From Pelistega sp. (GTDB taxonomy: Bacteria; Pseudomonadota; Gammaproteobacteria; Burkholderiales; Burkholderiaceae_B): a DNA stretch of 64,000 nt. The stretch is from positions 1 to 64,000 of the forward strand of contig JAUNUI010000001.1 of NCBI GenBank assembly GCA_030538255.1, given 5' to 3'. The translations under genes were made by a program, and so were the position numbers. The notes beneath the pieces are model-generated. The model saw nothing but the letters and a program-made list of their open reading frames with translations. It did not search any database and had not been told where the DNA came from. This document shows, in pieces, positions 7,944 to 15,999 of the stretch (the first letter of the stretch is position 1; the number at the start of each line of letters is the position of its first letter).

Positions 7944-9098
7944 ATGTGGGGACTATCTTCTCTTTTTCTAGCCACATGGCAGTTTTTCACTACATTCGGC
8001 CTGTTAAATGTGCTCGCTTGTGGGGTTTTCGCTGCTTTATGGATCTTATTGATTTGTAAATGGCAATGGCGTCGCACAGGTAATGAGGCCTGGTTAGGGG
8101 TTTATCGCTTTTGGGTGCGCTTTTTTGCCTTAAGTGTTACGCTCTGCTTTTCGGTCTCCATCCCGCTTTTGATACAAGTCGGGACGGTTTGGCCTACCTT
8201 GCTGATGAAGGTCGTCGCTGTGGTCGGGCCAATTCTTAGTTTGGTGGTTTTATTAGCCTTTGTCAGTAAGCTGGTATTCCTCAATATCATGCTGTACCAG
8301 ATGAATCGAGTTCCTAACTGCTTGCATAATTTGGCGATTCTTTGTGCGGGTTTAAGTTTTAGTGCCGTCTTTTATCTGATTTTTATCGTCGTGGCGTGGG
8401 TGCACGAGCCAATAGGGACGGTGGTCCTCAACGGCATCCATCAGGTGGTGGATTGGCCAAGCATCTTAATGCAGCCACAGATTATCTGGCGTGCGGTCGG
8501 TTCTGCTTGTGCTGGTTTTGCAATCCAGGCGTTCTTAATGATGGGTATCAGCGCTTGGCAGGGCCTCAGAAGACCTCTGAATGCGATGGAAAATCTGAGT
8601 TTTAAAATTGGCGCTGGTGCCGGTTTATGCGCTCTGCTACTCGGTCTGTTGCTGCTCATGTGGGAGTCACTCTTTTCGACTCAGATAGGGCATTTCTATG
8701 CCTTTGCTGAACACGGCATATTGATTATTTTTAAACTGTTTTTATTCCTGAGCAGTGGCCTCTTATTATGGGCTGGGTTCTGGTCCTTTTACTTGAAAAA
8801 AGAGGCTGTGCGTATGCCTAAATTTGTGCTGCGTCTGTATTCCTGGTTTACATTCTCAGCGGCTATTTTAGTGTTTATCGGCTTTTTGCTATTCGCTCAA
8901 GATGATTTGCCAGCTTTGGTCGGTGAAACAATTTTCATAGCAGATGTCTTTCGCGATCCCGGCTTTTGGCCATTGGCCTTCAGCACCTTGGCGTATCTCT
9001 CTTTATTTATCGCGCTCTTGTTCGGGTTTTTACAGATGCTTTACCACGCCGCCCGTTTTGGGGTAGTGCCCGTACGTAAGATTAGGAGAACCGCATGA
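7944..9098 (+). CDS. CydA-like cytochrome bd subunit I homologue lacking haem ligands
   Basis: A 384-residue polytopic inner-membrane protein. It aligns with CydA from memory: LSSLFLATWQFF matches the CydA start, RFWVRFFAL matches KFWGKLFGI, and the MMGISAW segment (199-205) matches ILGISAW. Every axial ligand I could place is gone: Escherichia coli His19 falls on Thr16, His186 on Gly186, Met393 in a stretch (255-280) with no methionine, and no glutamate occurs between 85 and 120 where Glu99 and Glu107 belong. The periplasmic quinol loop and the GRQPW segment are missing, which explains the shortness (CydA is usually about 450-530). It is followed after 66 bp by a CydB-like gene. Haem-dependent oxidase activity looks unlikely; real function unknown. 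Confidence 0.8.
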   Translation: MWGLSSLFLATWQFFTTFGLLNVLACGVFAALWILLICKWQWRRTGNEAWLGVYRFWVRFFALSVTLCFSVSIPLLIQVGTVWPTLLMKVVAVVGPILSLVVLLAFVSKLVFLNIMLYQMNRVPNCLHNLAILCAGLSFSAVFYLIFIVVAWVHEPIGTVVLNGIHQVVDWPSILMQPQIIWRAVGSACAGFAIQAFLMMGISAWQGLRRPLNAMENLSFKIGAGAGLCALLLGLLLLMWESLFSTQIGHFYAFAEHGILIIFKLFLFLSSGLLLWAGFWSFYLKKEAVRMPKFVLRLYSWFTFSAAILVFIGFLLFAQDDLPALVGETIFIADVFRDPGFWPLAFSTLAYLSLFIALLFGFLQMLYHAARFGVVPVRKIRRTA

Positions 9099-9164
9099 GT
9101 CGTCGGCTTATATATCAGGGGCTTGCATACGGGTGCCTAAGTATAAAGAGTAGGAGAAGGCAGC

Positions 9165-10220
9165 ATGATTGACGGTCTAGCCGCCTCGCTAGGGCTAAAT
9201 GTGGCAGATGCTGCTTTTTGGATGCCATTACTTTGTCTCGCTATTTTCTTTGTGATTGTCTTGTTGGGCTTATTGCTTGATGGTTTTGATCTGGGCACTG
9301 CCCTATTATTGCCATTCGCCCAGAAAACTGAACGAGACCGTATTTTGAACATGCTTAGCCCATGGCGCGACATGAATGAGTTTTGGCTTTTATTTGGGGC
9401 TATTTTATTTCTCACCGCCTTTCCCAAAGCTTGGGCGCTGATTTTTAGTAAGCTATATTTGCCTCTGGTCTTTGTGGCGGTGGGGGCGATTAGTCGTAAT
9501 GTCGCTTTCGAATTTCATTTGCGTGCGCCCCAAGCACAACGTCGGTACTGGCTAAGCTTGGTGTATGTGGGGTCTTTATTAAGTGCTTTTGGACAAGGCT
9601 GGATCTTGGGTAAAATGGCCGTGAATTTTCAAAGTGATGCAGGCAATGAGTTCTTTGCCTTATTCATAGCTGCTTGTACGGTGGCAATGTTCATGTTGTT
9701 AGGTGCTACTTGGCTGGTAATGCGTAGTGAGGGCAGCTTACAACAATTTGCGCGGATGAGTGCGCGCCGTTGTGTGCGACTTTCGGCCGCCGGTTTAGCC
9801 AGTTTGTCCGTCAGTTTGGCATTCGTGAATACTGGCATTCTTTACAAGTGGCTAAGCACCTGGAACATGGGTTTAGTTATACTGATTTGGGTCCTCATCC
9901 TCAGTATCTTTATCCTGGTTGAAATCCTTCTCAAGTACAGCGCGTTAAATCGCTTAAGCGCATATTTGCCCTTCGTCATGAGTGCCTTCGTCTTAAGTAT
10001 TGTCTTGCTTTGTTTAGGATTTACCTATTTTCCATTCTTTGTGTATGATGACTTAACTGTCTGGGAAAGTATCGATTCGCTAGCAACCTTGCAGCTCTTA
10101 CTCTTTGTCATGTTAATGTTGCTGCCGATCTTATTGGTCTGCGTATTTTGGATTTATCGCGACATGTTTGGCCGCGAGCGCAAAGCCAGTGATGTGGCTT
10201 TCACCCAGAACTCGCCCTAA
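9165..10220 (+). CDS. CydB-like cytochrome bd subunit II homologue
   Basis: A 351-residue polytopic membrane protein with clear CydB features: LLDGFDLGTALLLPF near residues 37-51, the PWRDMNEFWLL segment retaining the Asp and Asn of the family's DGNQVW motif, and a C-terminal DLTVWESIDSLATLQLL followed by a helix and WIYRDMFGR. CydB binds no haem in Proteobacteria but forms the structural half of the oxidase. GGAGAAGG precedes the ATG. The partner upstream is the ligand-less CydA-like protein, so this pair may be a non-respiratory membrane complex. No CydX-like small gene was seen after it. Confidence 0.82.
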   Translation: MIDGLAASLGLNVADAAFWMPLLCLAIFFVIVLLGLLLDGFDLGTALLLPFAQKTERDRILNMLSPWRDMNEFWLLFGAILFLTAFPKAWALIFSKLYLPLVFVAVGAISRNVAFEFHLRAPQAQRRYWLSLVYVGSLLSAFGQGWILGKMAVNFQSDAGNEFFALFIAACTVAMFMLLGATWLVMRSEGSLQQFARMSARRCVRLSAAGLASLSVSLAFVNTGILYKWLSTWNMGLVILIWVLILSIFILVEILLKYSALNRLSAYLPFVMSAFVLSIVLLCLGFTYFPFFVYDDLTVWESIDSLATLQLLLFVMLMLLPILLVCVFWIYRDMFGRERKASDVAFTQNSP

Positions 10221-10227
10221 GTCACGG

Positions 10228-10258
10228 TCGCTCCCGATAGAAGCCTTGAGGGGGGCGA
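10228..10258. other. Hairpin between convergent cydB-like and sensor kinase genes
   Basis: TCGCTCCC (10228-10235) can pair with GGGGGCGA (10251-10258) with one G-U pair. No T-tract follows, so it is a weak candidate for a transcript end at this convergent junction. Confidence 0.3.
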
Positions 10259-10340
10259 AATCTGTGGTTTAAATGTGGAATACCGACTGAAGCGGCCCAA
10301 GTGCTTAAGCTGGATAAGTGCTTAAGTTGGATAAGGTCGA

Positions 10341-11939
10341 TTAAGCAGTTAATAAGGGCAGCGTAATATCTACGCGTAAGCCGCCGGCTTCGCTATCCTT
10401 GAGATCCAAATGGCCTTGGTGGGCATGCGCAATCGTCTCCACTAAGGCGAGGCCGAGTCCAACGCTACCTGTCTTGGTGCGAGCAGAGTCTAAGCGTGAG
10501 AACGCACGCAAGGCTTCTTCGCGACGTTCGGCAGGAATCCCTTCTCCATGGTCGCAGACCGAAATTAAGGCATGCTGCTTATCCACTTGAGAGAGATACA
10601 CTTCAACGGGTGGTTTGCCGTGTTTAAGCGCATTGCTGATGAGATTATCTAATAAGCGTCCAAGCGCCAGCGAGTCAGCAGATATAAATAAGGGCTGACT
10701 TGGGCGCTGACGTAAGGTGACGGGGCTACCTGCTCCTTCCCAAGCGCACACCCGCTCATCTAGCCACTGATTTAAGTCGATGCGTGCAAATTGATAACGA
10801 GCGGGGTCAGATCCACGGACATAATTAATAAATTGCTCAATAATGCCTTGCATCTCTTGCACATCATTGCCCATGCCCGCTTTCATTTCCTCATCATCAC
10901 ACATTTCTAAGCGTAAACGCATACGGGCGAGGGGGCCTTTTAAGTCATGCGGTAGACCTGCTAATAGTGTCTGTTGCACTGTTTTGGCTTGCTCCATCGA
11001 ATTCAACATAGCATTAAAGCGTTCACCTAGGGCGCGTGTTTCGTAGGGACCAGAAGGACTGACCTTAGCATGAATACCACGCGCCAGTTTGTCAGCAGAT
11101 TGGCTTAAGCGCATTAATGGGGTTGTAATATGCCAAGCAAATAGGCCTGCACCTACTAGTAATAAAGCGGTAAGAGCTAACCAAGCAATCAATAAAACGT
11201 TATTATTATGAGGATCGATCCGGTCAAGCGGAATCACTAACCATTCCTTAATTAGCGTATTGTCTAATAAATTCAGCTCTGGCTGTAAGGAAATATACAG
11301 TGTCGCCTGGGGGCCACGAGAAAACCCCACGCGTGTGCCATCATCCAAGTCTTGGTTAATACGGATAATCATCTGGCGTAAATCGTTACGTAGATCACCC
11401 GCGGGGTATTCAATATGATGCTGTGGGTGATTATTATGTTGACGATAGAGTTCGCGTTGTGCTCTTGGCGCAGGCTTTTGTTCGTTTAGATGGGGAAAAA
11501 GTAATTGTATGGCGGATTGCCGTTCACTCGGCACAGCCTTGCGTTGCGTATCAAAGACTTCGGGATTCGTAGTCGTTAAGGGATTAATTTGCTTACCTGG
11601 GTTCTGCGCATTCTGTTGGTTTTGTGGGTTTTGACGATGCAAGCGGCCTTGGCGTAGGCGCTCCGCACCTTGTGGCAGCTGGCGTGACCAGAGATTCCAT
11701 TTGCCTTTGGAAGCGTCAAAGATAAATTGCGCTCTTTGTTCCGGGGGTAGCAGATTGACGGCAGCACGAATAAATCGAATAGTCGTCGTTATGTGATCGG
11801 AGACGACATCAGTGAGAAATTTCTCACGCATATAGTTGCTCGCAAAAAACATCGCTGCTTGGACGATTAATATCGTGCCAAGCATCATCAGTAAGATTTG
11901 TGAGCGAATGCTAAGAGGCGTAAACCGAAACTTTTTCAT
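10341..11939 (-). CDS. risS: RisS/EnvZ-like sensor histidine kinase
   Basis: A 532-residue inner-membrane sensor kinase. Transmembrane helices lie near 15-35 and 248-270, enclosing a periplasmic domain of about 210 residues with a Gln/Asn/His-rich insertion (about 97-125 and 165-175). A HAMP segment follows, then the H-box GLPHDLKGPL with phospho-acceptor His331. The ATPase domain shows the N-box LLDNLISNALKHG, DHGEGIP and GLGLALV. It follows the OmpR-type regulator gene after 117 bp on the same strand. The HDLKGPL box and pairing match Bordetella RisS and EnvZ; the signal is not readable here and the risS name is by family resemblance. Confidence 0.85.
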   Translation of the reverse strand: MKKFRFTPLSIRSQILLMMLGTILIVQAAMFFASNYMREKFLTDVVSDHITTTIRFIRAAVNLLPPEQRAQFIFDASKGKWNLWSRQLPQGAERLRQGRLHRQNPQNQQNAQNPGKQINPLTTTNPEVFDTQRKAVPSERQSAIQLLFPHLNEQKPAPRAQRELYRQHNNHPQHHIEYPAGDLRNDLRQMIIRINQDLDDGTRVGFSRGPQATLYISLQPELNLLDNTLIKEWLVIPLDRIDPHNNNVLLIAWLALTALLLVGAGLFAWHITTPLMRLSQSADKLARGIHAKVSPSGPYETRALGERFNAMLNSMEQAKTVQQTLLAGLPHDLKGPLARMRLRLEMCDDEEMKAGMGNDVQEMQGIIEQFINYVRGSDPARYQFARIDLNQWLDERVCAWEGAGSPVTLRQRPSQPLFISADSLALGRLLDNLISNALKHGKPPVEVYLSQVDKQHALISVCDHGEGIPAERREEALRAFSRLDSARTKTGSVGLGLALVETIAHAHQGHLDLKDSEAGGLRVDITLPLLTA

Positions 11940-12056
11940 GCCATACGGTAGAGTAATGAAGATACCACTATAGGTGCCTGTTTAAGCACCTATTAATGCG
12001 CTTATAACTTATAGCTTATATTAAGGCGCTTATCATTAAGGTGTGAGATCGGTGAC

Positions 12057-12764
12057 CTAGGCGTTCGGTGAGAAGCGGTAACCAATACCCCATACAGTCT
12101 GAATCCAACGTGGATCCTTAGGATCATCTTCAAGCGCACGGCGTAAGCGTAAGATGGCAATATCAATGGCGCGATCATTACGTTCACCTTCATCATCATC
12201 GCGTGCTAGAGCGAGTAAGCGCTCGCGTGATAAGGGTTTGCTTGGGTTCTTCACGAAAGCTTCGAGTAAATTAATTTCACCACCTGTCAGCTTCACCACT
12301 TGCCCATCCTTAAGAAGTTGGCGGCGCGCTGGGTCGAAGGTAAAGGGGCCGAACGTAATTGGGGTCTCTTTAATGAGTGTAGAGGGCCCTTTTTTGCGGC
12401 GTAGTACGGTTTCAATACGCGCTAACAACTCACGAGGATCGAAAGGCTTACCGAGATAATCGTCGGCACCGGACTCTAGACCAATAATGCGGTCAGCCGT
12501 CTCGTCACGCGCAGTGAGTAAGATAATTGGAATATCTTCTTTCTGGGCGCGTAGATTGCGGCAGGCCTCAACCCCGTCACCACTAGGCAACATTCTATCC
12601 AACACAATCAAGTCCGGTGTGAACTTGGTGATGCGTTGCAATAGGTCATTGCAATCAGGCACCAATAAGGTATCGTAACCATGACGATTCAGATATTGGG
12701 CGAGGAGCTGACGTAAGTCAGGGTCGTCATCAACGACCATAATTTTGGTAAGTTGCTTGTTCAT
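12057..12764 (-). CDS. risA: RisA/OmpR-like response regulator
   Basis: A 235-residue two-domain regulator. The receiver domain has the acidic pocket VVDDD at 10-14, phospho-acceptor Asp56 in LIVLDRMLPSGDG, the conserved LLTARDE threonine and GKPFDP lysine. The C-terminal winged helix ends with RLRRALEDDPKDPRWIQTV, followed by GIGYRF, typical of OmpR. It heads the regulator-kinase pair. A perfect 8-bp inverted repeat (CAAGCCAT...ATGGCTTG, 12797-12817) lies just upstream and may be an operator. Assignment to RisA rests on similarity to the Alcaligenaceae pair. Confidence 0.88.
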   Translation of the reverse strand: MNKQLTKIMVVDDDPDLRQLLAQYLNRHGYDTLLVPDCNDLLQRITKFTPDLIVLDRMLPSGDGVEACRNLRAQKEDIPIILLTARDETADRIIGLESGADDYLGKPFDPRELLARIETVLRRKKGPSTLIKETPITFGPFTFDPARRQLLKDGQVVKLTGGEINLLEAFVKNPSKPLSRERLLALARDDDEGERNDRAIDIAILRLRRALEDDPKDPRWIQTVWGIGYRFSPNA

Positions 12765-12796
12765 GCCTCTATCTTGCCAAAACTTAGTCGCTCCTG

Positions 12797-12817
12797 CAAG
12801 CCATGAGAAATGGCTTG
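12797..12817. promoter_or_regulatory. Inverted repeat upstream of the response-regulator gene
   Basis: CAAGCCAT (12797-12804) and ATGGCTTG (12810-12817) form a perfect 8-bp inverted repeat with a 5-base spacer, 33 bp before the regulator start. It could be an autoregulatory operator, or the transcript end of the gene at 12904, although no T-tract follows on the minus strand. Confidence 0.35.
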
Positions 12818-12818
12818 A

Positions 12819-12912
12819 AATTAATTTGTACGATTAATTTGCTGCTGAGAGTCGCAATCACTGTTGATGCAAAGCACACTTGAGCTGCAATTAATCTGTA
12901 TGATTAGTTCGT
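12819..12912. repeat. Imperfect direct repeat that includes the 3' end of the 12904 gene
   Basis: AATTAATTTGTACGATTAAT (from 12819) recurs as AATTAATCTGTATGATTAGT (from 12889), 70 bp apart. The second copy contains the stop codon of the minus-strand gene at 12904-13725, so the gene's 3' end appears to have been duplicated into the downstream spacer. Confidence 0.6.
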
Positions 12913-13725
12913 ACCAGCGGGGGTTTCAGTGGCTGGAGCGGCTTGTTGTACATCAAATCGACGCGAGGCCAAGACACTACGGTTCTGTGTATTCACAACA
13001 CGTACCTCAACTAAGCGAGGGGTTAAGGTGGGTTGAGTCAATTTCACACTACCACTGAGTTTGACATACTCATCAGCAGTAATATTAATTGGATCAAGAT
13101 GAGCGTAGCCAACTTTGCCATTGCGATAACGGCCTTCGGTGACCATCTCAACACGGGCAGGGTAATCAGGACCTGATTCGTCGCGCTTGGTTAAAACAAG
13201 CTCATAACTAATCGTGCCGATTGCGCCTGTAAAGTTACCCACACGTAGACCTACCGGCGTATTCGCAGGGTCTTGTGGGAGTGATTGACGTAGAGCGGCA
13301 ATATCTTCCGCTTGTAAAGTTTGTGCTTGCTCTGGTAGTGGCGTAATGGGATTAAATACATTGCTCTCTACTGTAGTGGTTGCAGGCGCGCTTGGTTCTG
13401 CAGGGCTAGGTGCCGTTTGTGCCACTACAGCCATGGCCTTCGCCTCTGAACGTAGCGTGTCTATCTGCTGCTTGGCTTCTTCAAGTTGTAGTTCTAGACT
13501 CTGCTTAGTCTGAGATAACTCAGAAACCGAGGCATTGAGTTTGGCGGACTCTTCAATACTGAGGCGTTGAGGGCCATAATTAGTTTGCAAAAACCAATAG
13601 CTGCCAGCACCAATCAGAATGCCCGTTATCAGTGTGACAAGACCGCGCGGCATGCGACGGTTGCGGCGCAGGCTAGATTCATACACAGATGGTGTAAAAA
13701 CGACTTGTTTACGTGAGTTAAGCAT
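12904..13725 (-). CDS. Membrane-anchored coiled-coil protein of unknown function
   Basis: A 273-residue protein not recognised with certainty; it resembles hypothetical proteins found beside similar genes in Burkholderiales. A basic cytoplasmic tail (about 1-28) precedes one transmembrane helix (LVTLITGILIGAGSYWFL, about 29-46). A coiled coil follows (about 57-95, SELSQTKQSLELQLEEAKQQ), then an Ala/Pro/Thr-rich linker, and from about 140 a predicted beta-rich domain ending in VVNTQNRSVLASRRFDV. The topology implies a periplasmic C-terminal domain. It lies between murU and risA on the same strand with a 71-bp gap to murU. No catalytic motif was seen. Confidence 0.75.
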   Translation of the reverse strand: MLNSRKQVVFTPSVYESSLRRNRRMPRGLVTLITGILIGAGSYWFLQTNYGPQRLSIEESAKLNASVSELSQTKQSLELQLEEAKQQIDTLRSEAKAMAVVAQTAPSPAEPSAPATTTVESNVFNPITPLPEQAQTLQAEDIAALRQSLPQDPANTPVGLRVGNFTGAIGTISYELVLTKRDESGPDYPARVEMVTEGRYRNGKVGYAHLDPINITADEYVKLSGSVKLTQPTLTPRLVEVRVVNTQNRSVLASRRFDVQQAAPATETPAGTN

Positions 13726-13796
13726 CTTAAAAAAACCTTTCTACTTAAATTAAATTCTTTAGCGTATATAAAAAATGATGGGCGACGATAAAATAA

Positions 13797-14495
13797 TTAT
13801 ACCGTTAGTCCTTGGCGAATTGCATGGTCTATTTGCTGTAAGCGCTCAGGCGTGCCGACATCGGTCCATTGTCCCGTAAAGTGACTACCTAAAACCTGTT
13901 GCTGTTGCATGGCTAAGCGCAGTAGGGGGGCTAATTTCGCAATTGAGCCTGGTTTAATGCCATGAAAAAGACTAGGGTGGTATAAGCCAATTCCTGAGAA
14001 GGTTAATTTCTCTGGACCATCTTGGTGTAATTTACCATTCGCATCTAGGTGGAAGTCCCCTTGAGGGTTGTGCTCAGGGTTATCGACCATCAGCAACCAT
14101 GCTTGGATTTGACCTTGCTCTAAGGGATTGAGATGTTGCATCACGTGCATAGGATTCCAATCACACCAGATATCGCCATTCATCACTAAGAAAGGCGCCT
14201 CACCCAATAGGGCTAAGGCATTGGCAATACCCCCTGCAGTTTCGAGACCGACTTCCTCAGCAGAGTATTGAATCGCCACATCAAACTGTGAGCCATCTCC
14301 TAGAATTTCGGCAAACTTATGACCAAGCCATGCGTGGTTAATCACAATATCCGTAATCCCTACTGATGCTAAGCGTTCAATATGCCAGACAATTAAGGGT
14401 TTGCCGCCTACCTCGAGCAGAGGTTTAGGTAAAGTATCCGTAAGCGGGCGCATGCGCTCACCGCGCCCCGCGGCGAGAATCATAGCCTGAATCAA
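13797..14495 (-). CDS. murU: N-acetylmuramate alpha-1-phosphate uridylyltransferase MurU
   Basis: A 232-residue cytosolic nucleotidyltransferase of the peptidoglycan-recycling bypass that makes UDP-MurNAc from MurNAc-1-phosphate and UTP. The sugar-nucleotide pyrophosphorylase signature MILAAGRGERMRPLTD is at 5-20, with PKPLLEVGGKPLI next and the metal-binding MNGDIWCDW near residue 110. The start overlaps the amgK stop by 4 bases (ATGA), indicating translational coupling. The amgK-murU pair next to lptD is characteristic of pseudomonads and betaproteobacteria and routes around the fosfomycin-sensitive MurA step. Confidence 0.92.
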   Translation of the reverse strand: MIQAMILAAGRGERMRPLTDTLPKPLLEVGGKPLIVWHIERLASVGITDIVINHAWLGHKFAEILGDGSQFDVAIQYSAEEVGLETAGGIANALALLGEAPFLVMNGDIWCDWNPMHVMQHLNPLEQGQIQAWLLMVDNPEHNPQGDFHLDANGKLHQDGPEKLTFSGIGLYHPSLFHGIKPGSIAKLAPLLRLAMQQQQVLGSHFTGQWTDVGTPERLQQIDHAIRQGLTV

Positions 14496-15532
14496 AATGT
14501 GTACCCCACTTTAGTTTCGATATTGTCTAAGCGATCAAGTAGGCGCAGCAATGGCTTAAACACGGCATAGCGAGAGGCGACTTGACGCACATAGGCATTC
14601 ACGCGAGGGATGTGTTGTAGATAATGACTCTTATTGTCACGAATGGCAAGACGAGCAAATACACCCAGTATGCGTAAATTACGTTGTAAACCCATAAACT
14701 CGTAATCAATATGGAAATCGGCGAAGTCAGCAGGTACGGCTAAGTTAGCAGCACGTGCCATTTCCCAATAACGAATCGCCCAATCTAATTGTTGTGGCTC
14801 TTCCCAAGTCGTGCGTGCATCCATCACTAAGGACACTAAGTCATAGGAAATAGGGCCTAAGAGTGCATCTTGAAAATCAATAATACCAGGGTTAGGACCA
14901 TGGTGTTCAGCATGACAGACCATTAAGTTAGGCGAATGATAGTCGCGGTGGACGAAAACCTGCGCTTGCTTAGCATTATGTTCCACGAGGGTCGCGAAAA
15001 TTTGTTGCAGCTGATCAGCCTCAGTTTCGCTTAATGTGGTTTTATGGTGCTGCTCAATATACCAAGTTGGGAATAGGTCCAACTCATCCCGTAAGCGCTG
15101 GCTATCATAGACAGGCAAATCACTGGCGTCAGCAGTTTGCATGGTCACCAGTGCGGCCAAGGCATCACGATATAAATGACTCAGTTCGTCTTCTTGAATT
15201 GGTAATTGCAGACGGTGGTAATAGTTTTGCTCACCTAAATCATGTAAAAGCAAGAAGCCTTCAGTGAGATTCTGTTCAAGAATCTTAGGGGTATTTAAAC
15301 CCACCGCACTGAGTTTCTCCGCGATTTTAATAAAAGGACCACAGTCTTCGTGGCTTGGTGGTGCATCCATCACAATTAAGGGGTGCTTGTCCGTATCAAT
15401 GCGGAAGTAGCGGCGAAAACTCGCATCGCTTGAAGCAGGACGCAAACTGTCAAGTACGAGATGGTATTGACTTTGTAAGCTAGTCAACCAAGTGTTTAAT
15501 AATTCAAGACGAGGATCAGGAGTTAGGGACAT
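14492..15532 (-). CDS. amgK: N-acetylmuramate/N-acetylglucosamine anomeric kinase AmgK
   Basis: A 346-residue kinase with the aminoglycoside phosphotransferase fold. It phosphorylates the anomeric hydroxyl of MurNAc or GlcNAc, feeding MurU. Visible motifs are the nucleotide-loop region with SSDASFRRYFRI, the catalytic HRDYHSPNLMV (Asp base and Asn) and the metal-binding IDFQDALLGP. It heads the amgK-murU pair and is divergent from lptD across 467 bp. Confidence 0.9.
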   Translation of the reverse strand: MSLTPDPRLELLNTWLTSLQSQYHLVLDSLRPASSDASFRRYFRIDTDKHPLIVMDAPPSHEDCGPFIKIAEKLSAVGLNTPKILEQNLTEGFLLLHDLGEQNYYHRLQLPIQEDELSHLYRDALAALVTMQTADASDLPVYDSQRLRDELDLFPTWYIEQHHKTTLSETEADQLQQIFATLVEHNAKQAQVFVHRDYHSPNLMVCHAEHHGPNPGIIDFQDALLGPISYDLVSLVMDARTTWEEPQQLDWAIRYWEMARAANLAVPADFADFHIDYEFMGLQRNLRILGVFARLAIRDNKSHYLQHIPRVNAYVRQVASRYAVFKPLLRLLDRLDNIETKVGYTF

Positions 15533-15999
15533 AGAGGCAGCAGTGATAAGGAAATAAGCAAAAAAACAATGGCGATACGAAAAAACGAGAACCTAGAAAA
15601 ATAAAACGAACACCTAGGAAAAAAGAGAGCCCAGTAAAAAAACGAACACCTAGGTAAAACGAGAGTCCAGCAAAAAAACGAGCATCTAGGTAAAACTAAA
15701 GTTAGGTACCGTTATGAGGCTATGAACTATTAACGATTTCGCCAAAAAACAGTGTGCTGAAAAAAAGCCAGTCATTCCGTGAAACTAAAGCCTATGGGTA
15801 ATTTAGCGAGAAATTGCGTAAAAATTATTACTACAAGCTCTTCAAACCCTTCGTCTTTAGCTTATCTACTTTATAATGGCGCATCAGCATATTTATTAAA
15901 GACATTATTTTAGTCGCTTAATCTAGTTTTGTCTGTGATGCTTAGTGTTTACACATAGTTTTTGATATTTTGACTAATCCTATAGGATGAGAATTTTTA
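15533..15999. other. amgK-lptD divergent intergenic region with tandem repeats
   Basis: The region holds no credible coding sequence. Nearest amgK, 15586-15705 contains units of CGAACACCTAGG-type sequence beginning at 15586, 15607, 15643 and 15679; the last three are 36 bp apart. Nearest lptD, TATAAT occurs at 15872-15877 but without a convincing -35 box, and AGGA (15984-15987) precedes the GTG start. An envelope-stress promoter could lie here but no clear one was recognised. Confidence 0.6.
15586..15705. repeat. 36-bp tandem repeat upstream of lptD
   Basis: Three units with a 36-bp period start at 15607, 15643 and 15679, each beginning CGA(A/G)CA(C/T)CTAGG and continuing into an A-rich stretch and GAGAG(C/T)CCAG. 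A shorter related unit begins at 15586. The CCTAGG/TCTAGG cores are palindromic. Confidence 0.8.

Noticed and set aside
7924..7971. A 15-codon open frame starting at ATG 7924 just before the CydA-like gene, considered as a leader peptide
   Set aside because: It has no ribosome-binding site and no terminator/antiterminator structure; it overlaps the gene out of frame by chance.
9095..9175. A short frame between the CydA-like and CydB-like genes, considered as a CydX-type small subunit
   Set aside because: The translation is Arg/Ser-rich with no transmembrane helix and overlaps the CydB-like start, unlike CydX.
15586..15705. 36-bp periodic repeat considered as a CRISPR array
   Set aside because: The period contains the whole unit without unique spacers, there are only about three copies and no cas genes are in the window.
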